A stretch of DNA of 23,927 nucleotides from Chloroflexia bacterium (GCA_025927935.1 JAICKM010000017.1:1-23927); one strand, 5' to 3'. Counted from the stretch's first letter, positions 14,868 to 23,255 are shown. Notes: generated from the letters alone by a model not told the origin. Translations and numbers: made by a program.

Positions 14868-15628
14868 TGATCCGTCCCCGCATCCTGGCCCGCATCCTGC
14901 CCCGCGCGGGCCAGCGCCAGCCCATAGATCGGCCCGCCCCCGGCGGCACACAATGCTTCAGCGCAGGCCCGCATAGTCGCGCCGCTGGTATAGACATCGT
15001 CCACCAGGATCAGCGGCCCGCCCGGCGGCGCAGTCTTCCCGCGCCAGGCAAAGGCTTCCTCCAGGTTGAGCGCGCGCTCGGCGGCGGTGAGGCCGACCTG
15101 GTGCGGCGTGGCCCGGACGCGCGCCAGCCCGGCCAGCACCGGCCAGTGCAAGGCGCCGCCCGCCGCGCGCGCCAGCAGCGCGGCCTGGTTGAAGCCGCGC
15201 TCACGCTCGCGGCGCGGATGCAACGGCACCGGCACGAGGTGAGGTGTCACGTCCGCCGGCCACGGCAGCCATTCAGCTGCGCAAGTGGTGTCGAGGAAGC
15301 GGGCCAGGACCGGCGCCAGCACCCGCCAGCGCTCGTACTTGAAACGGTGGATAGCGGCCCGCAACGGCCCGCCATAGGCGCCGGCGCAAAGCACCGCGGT
15401 GAGATCGCCCGCCCGGCACCCGGCGGGACAGGCTAGGCCGGTAGTCGCCGGCTCTAACGCCCGGCCACATGTGGCGCAACACCAACCGGGCACGGCGGGC
15501 GGGCTGATCGCGGTCAGGCAGCGGTCGCACATCCAGGCGCCCACGCGATTGCAGCCTCCACACCGGCGCGGATAGAGCAGGTCGAGCAGGGCGGCGGGCA
15601 GCCGGCGCAGGCGCGGGGATGGGGACAC
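14864..15628 (-). CDS. comF: ComF family phosphoribosyltransferase-like protein
   Basis: 254 residues. The N-terminus has double zinc-ribbon cysteines (C23, C26, C34, C37 and C50/51, C54, C67, C71). A FKYERWRVLAPVLARFL helix and the VPVPLHPRRERERGFNQA block of ComF proteins follow. The PRPP-binding loop LILVDDVYTSGATM lies near residue 210. ComF is needed for DNA uptake in transformable bacteria, apparently at the single-strand import step, and here sits in the same transcript as a Tad-type pilus. Start: GTG 15628 gives the best N-terminus, but no clear ribosome binding site is present, so it is uncertain by a few codons. The C-terminal GQDAGQDAG tail comes from a short imperfect tandem repeat near 14880-14905. 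It overlaps the next gene by four bases. Confidence 0.9.
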   Translation of the reverse strand: MSPSPRLRRLPAALLDLLYPRRCGGCNRVGAWMCDRCLTAISPPAVPGWCCATCGRALEPATTGLACPAGCRAGDLTAVLCAGAYGGPLRAAIHRFKYERWRVLAPVLARFLDTTCAAEWLPWPADVTPHLVPVPLHPRRERERGFNQAALLARAAGGALHWPVLAGLARVRATPHQVGLTAAERALNLEEAFAWRGKTAPPGGPLILVDDVYTSGATMRACAEALCAAGGGPIYGLALARAGQDAGQDAGTDQ

Positions 15629-15648
15629 GCCGGCCGTCGCGGGCGCGC

Positions 15649-16044
15649 TCAGGAGCCGGCGGCGCGCAGCGCCAGTTGATCGCCAACCTGGGTGCCGCTG
15701 GCGGCAATGCTCCCGGCGGGCAGCTCGACCACGCGCTTAGAGCCGCGCACCATGCGGCTGATCCGCCAGGCGGGCAAGCCCTCATACAAAAACAGCACGC
15801 GGTTATCCTTATCGAGGAACAGGACATCCAGCGGGACGCGCATGAAGAACATATGGATGGAGGATTCGGGCTGCAAGACGAGCGCCTGGCCCGGACTGAG
15901 GCCGGGGTGGCCCATCAGCCCCAGCCCGCGGGCCCACGGCGTGCGCGCCAAGCGCACCTCGTGGGCCACGGTGGTGCCGCGGGTCAGGTTGTCCAGGCGC
16001 TCACTTAGCGCCCGCCCGCGCGTAAAGGGGGCTGTCGCCGCCAC
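15649..16044 (-). CDS. DUF192 domain protein
   Basis: 131 residues matching the DUF192 pattern: ARTPWARGLGLMGHPGL, HMFFMRVPLDVLFLDKDNRV (about 64-83), then RVVELPAGSIAASGTQVGD. The family is small, often exported or cytoplasmic, and of unknown function. No signal peptide is visible here. GTG 16044 starts three bases after the tadC stop, and comF begins 20 bases after this gene ends, so it is embedded in the tad operon. An internal start nearer LTRGTTVA cannot be excluded because there is no separate ribosome binding site. Confidence 0.85.
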   Translation of the reverse strand: MAATAPFTRGRALSERLDNLTRGTTVAHEVRLARTPWARGLGLMGHPGLSPGQALVLQPESSIHMFFMRVPLDVLFLDKDNRVLFLYEGLPAWRISRMVRGSKRVVELPAGSIAASGTQVGDQLALRAAGS

Positions 16045-16047
16045 TGG

Positions 16048-16974
16048 TTACTGCACCGAGAAGAAAGTCCCGATGAAGCGTGGGACCGATGGTCCCAGGA
16101 TCACCACGTACATGGCCGGGAAGATCAGGAAGACCATCGGGAAGATCATGATGACCGGGGCACGGTGCGCTTGCTCCTCGGCCCGCTGCCGGCGCTTGAT
16201 GCGCATCTGGTCCGACTGGATACGCAGCACCTTCGCCATCGACACGCCGAGCTGGTCGGCCTGGATTACGGCGGAGACGAACGTCGCCAGGTCGGGCACG
16301 CCGGTACGCAGGACCATTTCGCGCAGGGCATCGGTGCGGCGCTTGCCCACGCGGGTCTCCGACAAGACCCGGTGGAACTCCTTGCCCAGGTCGTTGCTGT
16401 ACTTTTCTGAGACGCGCTGCATGGCCGAGTCGAGCGCCAGGCCGGCTTCCACGCACACGGTGAGCAGGTCGATCACGTCGGGCAGTTGCCGCAGAATGGC
16501 CTTCTTGCGGGCCTTGATTTTCTGGCCCAGCCAGATGCCGGGCAGCAGATAGCCGACCACCGCCGAGACGATGGCGAGGAGCAGGATATTCAGGATCTCC
16601 GCTTTCAGGACGAATATGGTCAGCAGCAGCGTAGCGATGGACATGCCTATGGCCGCGACGATACGCAAGCCCGAAAACTCGGTCACGCCCATGTTGTTGG
16701 GGTTGCCGGCCATCGCCAGGTTCAAGCGCAGCCGCTCGGTGTTCTGCGCAGGCGAGAGGCGTCCCAGCGCCTTGGTCAGATTGCCCAGCAGCGGGCGGAT
16801 CACCCGCTCGCGGAACGGCAACTCCAGCTCCAGTTCTTCGAGGGAGCGGGGGCGCTCGGCAAAGGAGGACAGCCGGCCTTCAATTGTCGCCGCCTGGCCG
16901 CCGGGGGCCATCGCCAGGCGGAAGAAGATGAACAGAATAATAGCGGCGATTAACGCCGGGATCAGCAGTTCCAT
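16048..16974 (-). CDS. tadC: Tad pilus inner-membrane platform protein TadC (T2SSF domain)
   Basis: 308 residues. Hydrophobic segments lie at about 4-22, in two helices at about 105-150, and near the C-terminus (IMIFPMVFLIFPAMYVVILG). The T2SSF domain (about 160-290) has LRQLPDVIDLLTVCVEAGLA, the marker of TadB/TadC platform proteins. With TadB it forms the platform that passes pilin subunits to the fibre, driven by TadA. ATG 16974 has AGGAG 8 bases upstream. It lies 30 bases after tadB and 3 bases before the DUF192 gene. It is the second of two adjacent F-domain genes, hence tadC by gene order. Confidence 0.92.
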   Translation of the reverse strand: MELLIPALIAAIILFIFFRLAMAPGGQAATIEGRLSSFAERPRSLEELELELPFRERVIRPLLGNLTKALGRLSPAQNTERLRLNLAMAGNPNNMGVTEFSGLRIVAAIGMSIATLLLTIFVLKAEILNILLLAIVSAVVGYLLPGIWLGQKIKARKKAILRQLPDVIDLLTVCVEAGLALDSAMQRVSEKYSNDLGKEFHRVLSETRVGKRRTDALREMVLRTGVPDLATFVSAVIQADQLGVSMAKVLRIQSDQMRIKRRQRAEEQAHRAPVIMIFPMVFLIFPAMYVVILGPSVPRFIGTFFSVQ

Positions 16975-17004
16975 GGAGCAGGCTCCTGTGCTACAAGATG
17001 CGGC

Positions 17005-17958
17005 TTAGACTTCGATGGTCACGATCTTCATAATCAGCCACGCCCCGACGCCCACCATGATGGCCGCGCAAATGGGCATGCAGATCCAGGGCCAGACGAA
17101 CATGGCGCTCATGTAGGTCGGGTTAATCAGCATAAGGAAAATGCCGAGCGCCACCGGCAGCAGCGAGATGATCCAGCCGGAGGCCCGACCCATCGCGGTC
17201 AGGGTCTTGATTTCGCCCTGAATGCGGACGCGCTCGCGGATCGTGTGGGCGATGGTATCCAGGATTGTAGCCAGGTTACCACCGACCTCGAACTGGATTT
17301 GTACCGCCGTGATCATCAGGTCCAGGTCCTCGGAGGGCACGCGGCGCAGCAGATTGGCGAGCGCTTCTTGCACGCCGATACCCAGGCCGACTTCGCGCAC
17401 CGCCCGGCGATACTCCACGCTCATCGGCGGCGGCGACTCGCGGCCCACCAGCTCCATCGTCTGCAAGAAACTGTAGCCGGAGCGCAGGGAGTTCGCCATC
17501 AGGATGATCGTGTCGCCTAACTGATTATTGAAGGCGGTAATGCGTTTGCGCTGCTGGAACTTGACATACCAGTCGGGCACGAACCAGCCGATCACGGCAA
17601 AGATGACGGCGAAGGCGATGGTCAGCGCACCCTGATCGCGACCAATGAACTGGCCGACCATCCAGCCGGCCACCACGGCCAGGAGCTTGAACAGGATGAA
17701 TTCCGTGACCGTGAGCTTCAGATCGGCCTGGGCTAGATTGCGCTGTGCGCGCTGGGCGAACCGTGCCCCGCCGAGCGCTTTATCGGTGCGTGCCGTCAGC
17801 TTTTCCCGCCCCGCGGTCTTGGCCTGCTCTTCCGGGCGCCGGGCAAACTCCTGCACCCGGCTTTCCAGGTTTCCACTGCCGGCCATCACGCGCGACAAGG
17901 CCAGGAAGATGATGAAGACGCCAACGGCGCCAGCCGCCGCCAGCATAACAGGGGGCAT
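17005..17958 (-). CDS. tadB: Tad pilus inner-membrane platform protein TadB (T2SSF domain)
   Basis: 317 residues. An N-terminal membrane helix (about 5-25), a basic cytoplasmic linker and two helices at about 90-130 precede the F domain, which contains FNNQLGDTIILMANSLRSGY, EVGLGIGVQEALANLLRR and DLDLMITAVQIQFEVGGNLA. Two C-terminal helices close the protein. It is the partner of TadC in the pilus platform. ATG 17956-17958 is preceded by the purine-rich GGAAAGGGAA. It lies 39 bases after tadA. Nothing is truncated. Confidence 0.93.
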   Translation of the reverse strand: MPPVMLAAAGAVGVFIIFLALSRVMAGSGNLESRVQEFARRPEEQAKTAGREKLTARTDKALGGARFAQRAQRNLAQADLKLTVTEFILFKLLAVVAGWMVGQFIGRDQGALTIAFAVIFAVIGWFVPDWYVKFQQRKRITAFNNQLGDTIILMANSLRSGYSFLQTMELVGRESPPPMSVEYRRAVREVGLGIGVQEALANLLRRVPSEDLDLMITAVQIQFEVGGNLATILDTIAHTIRERVRIQGEIKTLTAMGRASGWIISLLPVALGIFLMLINPTYMSAMFVWPWICMPICAAIMVGVGAWLIMKIVTIEV

Positions 17959-17997
17959 ATGCGTTCCCTTTCCAGGTGCCTGGCGCGAATATCGCGC

Positions 17998-19491
17998 TTA
18001 GAAGAACCGATCCGTCACGCCGAAGATATTCGGCGGGAGATAGATGTTCGACACCTCAAAGCGCTCCACAAACTTGGGCCGGATACCGGTTGACTTCAGG
18101 CGACCCACGATTTTGCCGTTTTCGAGACCCGTTTGCTCGAACTGGAAAACGTCCTGCATGACGATCACATCACCTTCCATGCCCTGCACTTCGGTGATGT
18201 TGACGACTTTGCGCGTGCCGTCTTTCATGCGCTCGATCTGGATGATCAGGTCGATGGCCGAGGCCACCTGCTCACGGATGGCTTTGACCGGCAGTTCGGC
18301 GCCGGCCATGAGCACCATCGTCTCCAGGCGGGCGACGGCATCGCGCGGGGTATTGGCGTGCAGAGTGGTCATGGAGCCGTCGTGGCCGGTGTTCATGGCC
18401 TGGAGCATCGCCAGCGCCTCCCCACCGCGGCACTCGCCGACCACGATGCGGTCGGGGCGCATACGCAGGGCGTTGATCACCAGGTCGTTGATGGTAATTT
18501 CGCCTTTACCTTCGATGTTAGAGGGGCGCGATTCCAGCGTCACCACGTGATCCTGCCGCAACTGGAGTTCGGCGGCGTTCTCGATGGTCAAGATGCGCTC
18601 ATCGGTGGGGATGAAGTCGCTCAAGACGTTGAGCATCGTCGTCTTGCCGGTACCCGTGCCGCCGGAGACCAGGATATTGAGCCGGACCTGAACGCAGGCT
18701 TTCAGGAAGGTCACCATCTCCGGCGAGATCGACCCGAAGCGGATCAGATCCTCGGCCTTGAGCGGGTCCTTGGAGAACTTACGGATGGTGATACAGGGGC
18801 CATAGATCGCCAGCGGTGGAATGACGGCGTTAACGCGGGAGCCGTTCTGGGTACGCGCGTCGACCATGGGCGAAGACTCGTCGATGCGGCGGCCCAGAGG
18901 AGAGACAATGCGCTCGATGATGCGCATCACATGCCCGTCATCCTGGAATTGGACGTTGGTCATTTCCAGCCGCCCAGCCCGCTCCACGTAGACCTGCTTA
19001 GGCCCGTTGACCATGACTTCGCTGATCGACGGATCGTCCATCAACGGCTGGATCGGGCCGAGGCCGAGGATTTCGGCGGCCACCTGTTCAAAGAGGCGCG
19101 CCCGCTCCACCCGGCTCAGCGTGATACTCTCGGTCTCCAGGATCGAGTTAAAGATCTCCTCGACCTGCCGCCGCACTTCCTCCGTCTTGCTGAGGTCCAT
19201 CTTGGGATCCAGTTCGGAGATGAGCTTGTTTTGCACGCGGCTTTTCAGTTCCATATAGCTGTCGCGGGCGGCGGGCACGGGCGCCCGGCGCACCAGGTCG
19301 TCGCTTTGCGGCGCGGGGCGGCCGGGCGGGCCTTGCGGCGCGGCCACGGGCGGCGGCGCCAGGCGGCCGGTAAGCTGGCTACTGGGAGCGGGCGCCACGG
19401 GGGGGGGCTGACCGGCGGGCGGCGTATTGGCCGCCGGGGTGGCCGGTTGGCCCAGGCCCTCCGTACCGCCGATTCGTTTCAAGAGTGACAT
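17998..19491 (-). CDS. tadA: Tad pilus assembly ATPase TadA/CpaF
   Basis: 497-residue secretion ATPase of the GspE/VirB11 superfamily. Residues 1-85 are a Pro/Ala/Gly-rich disordered extension ([13 protein letters not shown] type). The NTD includes [20 protein letters not shown]. Walker A is GGTGTGKTT (277-285), the Asp-box region is [20 protein letters not shown], the Walker B/His region is [20 protein letters not shown] and the His box [18 protein letters not shown]. The enzyme hydrolyses ATP to drive pilus extension and probably retraction. ATG 19491 has AAAGGAG at 5-base spacing. It follows tadZ by 42 bases. All catalytic motifs are intact. Confidence 0.96.
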   Translation of the reverse strand: MSLLKRIGGTEGLGQPATPAANTPPAGQPPPVAPAPSSQLTGRLAPPPVAAPQGPPGRPAPQSDDLVRRAPVPAARDSYMELKSRVQNKLISELDPKMDLSKTEEVRRQVEEIFNSILETESITLSRVERARLFEQVAAEILGLGPIQPLMDDPSISEVMVNGPKQVYVERAGRLEMTNVQFQDDGHVMRIIERIVSPLGRRIDESSPMVDARTQNGSRVNAVIPPLAIYGPCITIRKFSKDPLKAEDLIRFGSISPEMVTFLKACVQVRLNILVSGGTGTGKTTMLNVLSDFIPTDERILTIENAAELQLRQDHVVTLESRPSNIEGKGEITINDLVINALRMRPDRIVVGECRGGEALAMLQAMNTGHDGSMTTLHANTPRDAVARLETMVLMAGAELPVKAIREQVASAIDLIIQIERMKDGTRKVVNITEVQGMEGDVIVMQDVFQFEQTGLENGKIVGRLKSTGIRPKFVERFEVSNIYLPPNIFGVTDRFF

Positions 19492-19533
19492 TGCTGCTCC
19501 TTTCCGTATGCAGCGGCCTGCATACCCAGGTGA

Positions 19534-20814
19534 TTACCGTCGGGCCGGCAAGAACCGCGACAACAAGCTGGGCGCCTGCTCTTGCTTCTTCGGGCTAGCC
19601 TTGCCCGTCCCGTCGCCTTCAGCGGCCACGGGCTGCATGGTCGCGATCAGTTTAGCGAGGGCCATCACGTCCTTGGAGAACTGGCTGTCGCGCCCACTAA
19701 TGACCAGCGGGACACCCTGATTGACGGAGGTGGTAACGGCCCGCCCGTCGCTACAGATATTGGCGGCAATCTTCTTGCGCAGGGTATCTTCCACGCTTTC
19801 AGTGCGGATACCGAGCGAACTGTCGGCCCGGTTCAGCACTAGCATGACCTTATCGGCCTGATAGCCGAGTTTATCGCAAATGTCGAGGAAGCTCTTGGTG
19901 TTCTTGATGGCCGGCAGTTCCAGGGTCATGACCAGCAAGATCCGGTCGGCCATATCGGTCACGGCAAGCACGGATTCGGCGAACGAGGGCCAGGTATCCA
20001 CGATGATATAGTCAAAGGAATGGCGCAGTTCCTGCAAAATGCGGGTGACATGGGCGGCCTGCACAAGTTCGCCTTCTTGCGCCTGGAGCGGCGCCAGCAG
20101 CACTTTGACCCCGGAGGCGTGGGACACCAGCACGTCGCGCAGCAGATCCTCGTCCAGTTCATTGATGCGCGTGACCAGTTCGATGATCGTTTTCTGGCTC
20201 GGCAGGTGCAGCATCACGCCGACATCGCCGAAGAAGAAGCTGCCGTCGACCAGGGCCACTTTCTTGTTGGTGGCCTGGCGGAGCGCGACGGCCAGGTTGG
20301 TGGCAATCGTCGTGCGGCCGACCCCGCCCTTGGGGCTGTAGATGGCGATAATGCGGCCCTGCTCGACGCCGTCTTCCGCCTTGGCCGGCCCGGCGGTCAC
20401 GGCCTGGTACTGGAAGTTGCGCCGCTTGCTGGCTTCGAGCCGGTAGACCTGGCGGATGCTTTCCACCAGCTCATCAGTGGTGAACGGCTTGGTTAGGAAC
20501 TGGCGGGCGCCGGCCAGCATCGAGCGGCGCAGGTAGTCCTGCTCGCCCTGCACCGACATCATGATCACCGACGTGTTGGGTAGCTCGGAGGTAATCAGCT
20601 CAGTCGCTTTGATCCCATCCATATCGGGCATGTTGATATCCATCAACATGACGTCGGGCTGGAGTTTGCGGGCCACCTCCAGCGCCTCGGTGCCGCTCCC
20701 GGCGGTCCCGACCACTTCGATATCGCGCTCGAACATGACGAGCTTGCTCATCTGGTCACGCGCGTCAACATTATCGTCGACGATCACAAGGCGGATTCGG
20801 GGTTCGCTCGACAT
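19534..20814 (-). CDS. tadZ: TadZ/CpaE-type protein: response-regulator receiver fused to a MinD-like ATPase
   Basis: 426 residues. The N-terminal receiver (about 7-125) keeps all phosphorylation residues: D13-D14, phospho-acceptor D59 in LMDINMPDMDG, S87 and K109 in FLTKPF. The ATPase domain (about 155-395) has SPKGGVGRTT, in which the deviant-Walker lysine K162 is present but the P-loop lysine is replaced by R167, as in many TadZ/CpaE proteins. It also has VALVDGSFFFGDVGVML and YIIVDTWPSFAESVL. Such proteins localise the Tad machine. The intact receiver suggests control by a histidine kinase not in this window. The Lys/Gln/Pro tail ends SLLSRFLPARR. ATG 20814 has GAGGA about 10 bases upstream. 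Confidence 0.92.
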   Translation of the reverse strand: MSSEPRIRLVIVDDNVDARDQMSKLVMFERDIEVVGTAGSGTEALEVARKLQPDVMLMDINMPDMDGIKATELITSELPNTSVIMMSVQGEQDYLRRSMLAGARQFLTKPFTTDELVESIRQVYRLEASKRRNFQYQAVTAGPAKAEDGVEQGRIIAIYSPKGGVGRTTIATNLAVALRQATNKKVALVDGSFFFGDVGVMLHLPSQKTIIELVTRINELDEDLLRDVLVSHASGVKVLLAPLQAQEGELVQAAHVTRILQELRHSFDYIIVDTWPSFAESVLAVTDMADRILLVMTLELPAIKNTKSFLDICDKLGYQADKVMLVLNRADSSLGIRTESVEDTLRKKIAANICSDGRAVTTSVNQGVPLVISGRDSQFSKDVMALAKLIATMQPVAAEGDGTGKASPKKQEQAPSLLSRFLPARR

Positions 20815-20863
20815 TGATGTCTTTCCTCTTTAGCGTGTTTAGCGTTGCGCCGCATAGGGAAGC

Positions 20864-20922
20864 GGCTCCCGCCGCGCGGCTGCCGGCGCCGGAGCGCGGA
20901 TACAGCCGCCGCTGCGGGAGCC
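20864..20922 (-). promoter_or_regulatory. large hairpin between cpaB and tadZ
   Basis: GGCTCCCGC (20864-20872) pairs perfectly with GCGGGAGCC (20914-20922), and inside it CGGCTG (20877-20882) pairs with CAGCCG (20903-20908). It fills the only long gap (138 bases) within the tad operon and lacks a T run. It may be a partial terminator, an RNA processing site or a 3' stabiliser that sets cpaB levels apart from the downstream genes. Confidence 0.5.
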
Positions 20923-20952
20923 ATCCCTGGACAGATGCGCCCGGCCGGGGCG

Positions 20953-21837
20953 CTACTTGACGATTAGCTCCGGTATCTGCACGCCGTAGTCTTCGACCAT
21001 GATCTTGTCGGTGATACCGGTCGTGCGCTCAACGTCGGTATCATCGCGCGCACGCAGGGTCAGGTCGACGACGCCTGTTTCACGCGCGTACTTGATGACT
21101 TCGGCCTGCTGGTCGGTCACGGACAGAACCAGCGCCGCGGTGAACAGGGCGTCCGGACCATAAGCGGTTTGTGCGGCCTGCTGCGCGGTAGCCTGGGACT
21201 GCTGATCCGAGGGTTGCTGCCCGCCGTTCGGGTTGACCGGACCACTGCCCGATTCCTTCGCTGTCGTGGGCCGCAACTGAATGACCCGGACGATCTTGAT
21301 GTTGTCGAGCACCTTTTTGGTAGACGGCAGCGGTTTCGTGACCTGGGTTGGTTTGCCGTCCGGCCCCACCAGCAGCGTCGTCAACTCGAAGGTGCGCGTC
21401 CAGAGCACATCAACGACATCGCCGTCCACGATCTGGCCGCCGAAGTTGTCGACCTCCTTGACCGGGAGGACGAACGCTTTCTGGCCTTTGGTCAGGATCT
21501 GCGAAATACCCAGGTCGGCCACGTCGGTGGCGATAATCTGGTCGTTCGCTTTATAATCCCGCGTTACCATCTTGCCGATCACCAACTGGCCCGTGGACAG
21601 GGTCGGGGTCAGGATCTGGGTGACTTCCATGTCCTTCAGGGTCACGTCCTCGGGAGTGATCGGGGTAAAACCTTTGATATCTCTTGCCGCCACCACGACC
21701 TGTGCCTTGGGAACGGGAGTGGGTGCGACTTGCCCAGGAGTTTCCGTGGGACGAGATAGAGCAAGATACAGAACAACGAAAGCTAATAATGCGAAGATGA
21801 CACCCAGAAGCAGCATCGTACTCCGGCCACGCCTCAT
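20953..21837 (-). CDS. cpaB: Flp/Tad pilus assembly protein CpaB (RcpC)
   Basis: 294 residues. An N-terminal signal anchor (about 8-28: MLLLGVIFALLAFVVLYLAL) is followed by a SAF-like domain (about 44-110; VVVAARDIKGFTPITPEDVT, VTRDYKANDQII). The RcpC/CpaB domain (about 118-275) has KAFVLPVKEVDNFGGQIVDG, DVVDVLWTR and a C-terminal VEDYGVQIPEL. A Gln/Ser-rich loop of about 30 residues interrupts it. In diderm bacteria CpaB works with the secretin; none is seen here, consistent with a single-membrane cell. ATG 21837 has GGAGG at 7-base spacing. It is the first gene of the tad operon, about 70 bases from the predicted transcript start. Confidence 0.93.
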   Translation of the reverse strand: MRRGRSTMLLLGVIFALLAFVVLYLALSRPTETPGQVAPTPVPKAQVVVAARDIKGFTPITPEDVTLKDMEVTQILTPTLSTGQLVIGKMVTRDYKANDQIIATDVADLGISQILTKGQKAFVLPVKEVDNFGGQIVDGDVVDVLWTRTFELTTLLVGPDGKPTQVTKPLPSTKKVLDNIKIVRVIQLRPTTAKESGSGPVNPNGGQQPSDQQSQATAQQAAQTAYGPDALFTAALVLSVTDQQAEVIKYARETGVVDLTLRARDDTDVERTTGITDKIMVEDYGVQIPELIVK

Positions 21838-21913
21838 TCACATTCCTCCCTGGCCTACCCGCATTCGCGGCGGGGATGGTTGTCAGCCGTCACGACTGCT
21901 ATTGTGTGTGAAC

Positions 21914-21942
21914 ATTATAGCACCCGCCCAGCGAACATGCAA
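21914..21942 (-). promoter_or_regulatory. promoter of the tad-comF operon
   Basis: On the - strand: -35 TTGCAT (21937-21942), 17-base spacer, extended -10 TGC-TATAAT (-10 at 21914-21919). Start is near 21907. It is the only strong promoter seen on this strand before cpaB, so all eight genes down to 14054 probably share it. Confidence 0.8.
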
Positions 21943-22000
21943 CACACGTCCTCTGCATTACGCGGTAACTGCTATTCTAGATTACCACAGCGTAAGGCTT

Positions 22001-22022
22001 AGGACCAGGGTATACTGGTCCT
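22001..22022. repeat. inverted repeat AGGACCAG-N6-CTGGTCCT
   Basis: Perfect 8-bp arms at 22001-22008 and 22015-22022. It lies upstream of the tad promoter and downstream of the lamin-tail gene, and shares the GGACCA half-site with the palindrome at 22057-22068. It could be a protein-binding site for tad control or a 3' hairpin of the upstream gene. Confidence 0.6.
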
Positions 22023-22056
22023 GAATTCATGTAGTACTATTGGTGCCGATTCTCAA

Positions 22057-22068
22057 GGACCATGGTCC
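22057..22068. repeat. 12-bp perfect palindrome GGACCATGGTCC
   Basis: Perfect palindrome with the same GGACCA/TGGTCC halves as the repeat at 22001-22022; the two centres are 51 bases apart, close to five helical turns. Confidence 0.55.
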
Positions 22069-22072
22069 CTGG

Positions 22073-22091
22073 CGCCCCCGCGCGCGGGGCG
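22073..22091 (-). terminator. hairpin directly after the lamin-tail gene
   Basis: CGCCCC (22073-22078) and GGGGCG (22086-22091) form a hairpin that begins at the base after the - strand stop codon. It is GC-rich but has no T run, so termination strength is uncertain; two further inverted repeats follow downstream. Confidence 0.45.
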
Positions 22092-23255
22092 TCAATCACA
22101 GTTGGCCGCGCAATGGGTGCCGTAACCATAGGTCGAGACAACGTGGGCGGCGGCATCAAGCAGTTCCAGCGCGTCGCCGCAGTTGTTCCAGATCGCGCGG
22201 CGGCTGTTGAAGCTGTAGGGGTGGCCCGGCTCCGTGTAGACCCGCAAGCTCATGTTCCCCGGCAAAACGGCGCCCTCGGCGAAGATATAGTGCTGCCGTG
22301 TCTCGTTCTTATCGCGTAGCGTCCATCCCCCTAGATCGATAGTGGCGGCGCCAAGGTTACGGATCTCCACATATTCCAGGCCCGCCGCTTCCACATTGCT
22401 GATCAGCACATCGCCGGTATGGGCGATGGGCACCTTGAGGTTGTCGGCCACCGGCTCGCAATTGGTCCCAACCTCCGTGGGGGTCGGGACGGCGGGCATG
22501 GCAGTGACGGTAACTGTGGGCGTGCCGGCATCCACGAGGGGGGTCGTAGTGGCGGACGGCGTGCCCGTGGGCACCGGCGAGGCTGTAGGCGTGCCACCAT
22601 TGGGATAGCGGCTATCGAGCTGGTATTTACCCAACTGGCTCAGCAGCACTTCATAGGGCGTGCCCGCGTTCTCCGGGTGATGCTCGAAGATAGCCCGCTC
22701 GAAGTATTGCACGGTGTAGGTTTGCCCGTTGAGAGCGGATCGCTCCTGGAACTCCTCGGTCAGTGGGTAGCCCTGCTGGGCCAGCCCACCATGCGCCGTC
22801 CAGTACTGGAGAAACAGCCCTGAAACCGCGTGCCGGGTCTCTGGAAAGTAGCGGCTATCCGCGCCCGCCGCCCCGCCGACAGGCGCCGCGGCCGGATTGC
22901 CGCCGTTGGGATAGCGCGCCGCCAGCTCATACGTGCCCAACTGGCTCAACAGCACCTCGTAGGGTGTGCCGGCGTTCTCCGGATGGCGCTCGAAAACGGC
23001 CCGCTCGAAATATTGCACGGTGTAAACCTGGGCGTTTAGCTGCGACTGCTCCTGGAACTCCTCGGTCAGCGGATAGCCCTGCTGGGCCAACCCGCCATGT
23101 TCCGTCCAGTACTTGAGGAACAACCCGCTCACGGTATGCTTGGTTTCGGGGAAATAGCGGCTCTCCTCCTGTGCGGCTGCCGGCCCCAGCGGCCCCATGT
23201 TGAGTAGCCCCAGCGCCAGGGCGACAACACCAACCAGCAGATAACGTCGTTTCAC
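22092..23255 (-). CDS. exported protein with duplicated 88-residue module and lamin-tail domain
   Basis: 387 residues. A signal peptide (about 1-28: KRRYLLVGVVALALGLL then AAA) is followed by two copies of an 88-residue module (32-119 and 134-221) starting SRYFPETxHxVSGLFLxYW, with GGLAQQGYPLTEEFQE, YTVQYFERA and GTPYEVLLSQLG. A Thr/Pro linker (222-264) leads to a C-terminal lamin-tail (LTD) domain with EYVEIRNLGAATIDLGGWTL and Cys residues near both ends. LTD domains occur in extracellular nucleases and surface proteins; the module's function is unknown to me. Start: GTG 23255 has AAGGAG at 6-base spacing. An upstream in-frame start 14 codons earlier lacks one and would bury the signal peptide. 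It is transcribed from its own promoter at 23419-23447. Confidence 0.9.
   Translation of the reverse strand: MKRRYLLVGVVALALGLLNMGPLGPAAAQEESRYFPETKHTVSGLFLKYWTEHGGLAQQGYPLTEEFQEQSQLNAQVYTVQYFERAVFERHPENAGTPYEVLLSQLGTYELAARYPNGGNPAAAPVGGAAGADSRYFPETRHAVSGLFLQYWTAHGGLAQQGYPLTEEFQERSALNGQTYTVQYFERAIFEHHPENAGTPYEVLLSQLGKYQLDSRYPNGGTPTASPVPTGTPSATTTPLVDAGTPTVTVTAMPAVPTPTEVGTNCEPVADNLKVPIAHTGDVLISNVEAAGLEYVEIRNLGAATIDLGGWTLRDKNETRQHYIFAEGAVLPGNMSLRVYTEPGHPYSFNSRRAIWNNCGDALELLDAAAHVVSTYGYGTHCAANCD
22593..22856 (-). repeat. second copy of the 264-base coding repeat
   Basis: Encodes residues 134-221 of the lamin-tail protein. By my count 74 of 88 residues are identical to the copy at 22899-23162. 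The copies differ mainly in surface-type positions, indicating an internal duplication followed by divergence. Confidence 0.85.
22899..23162 (-). repeat. first copy of the 264-base coding repeat
   Basis: Encodes residues 32-119 of the lamin-tail protein, directly after the signal peptide. It is separated from the second copy by a 14-residue Gly/Ala/Pro linker. Confidence 0.85.

Noticed and set aside
18133..19488. 451-residue open frame on the + strand
   Set aside because: Antisense to tadA, whose catalytic motifs are complete. His/Asp/Gly-rich shadow.
21940..21952. Sigma-54 site upstream of cpaB
   Set aside because: GG and GC are nine bases apart, not ten, and a better sigma-70-type promoter overlaps it.
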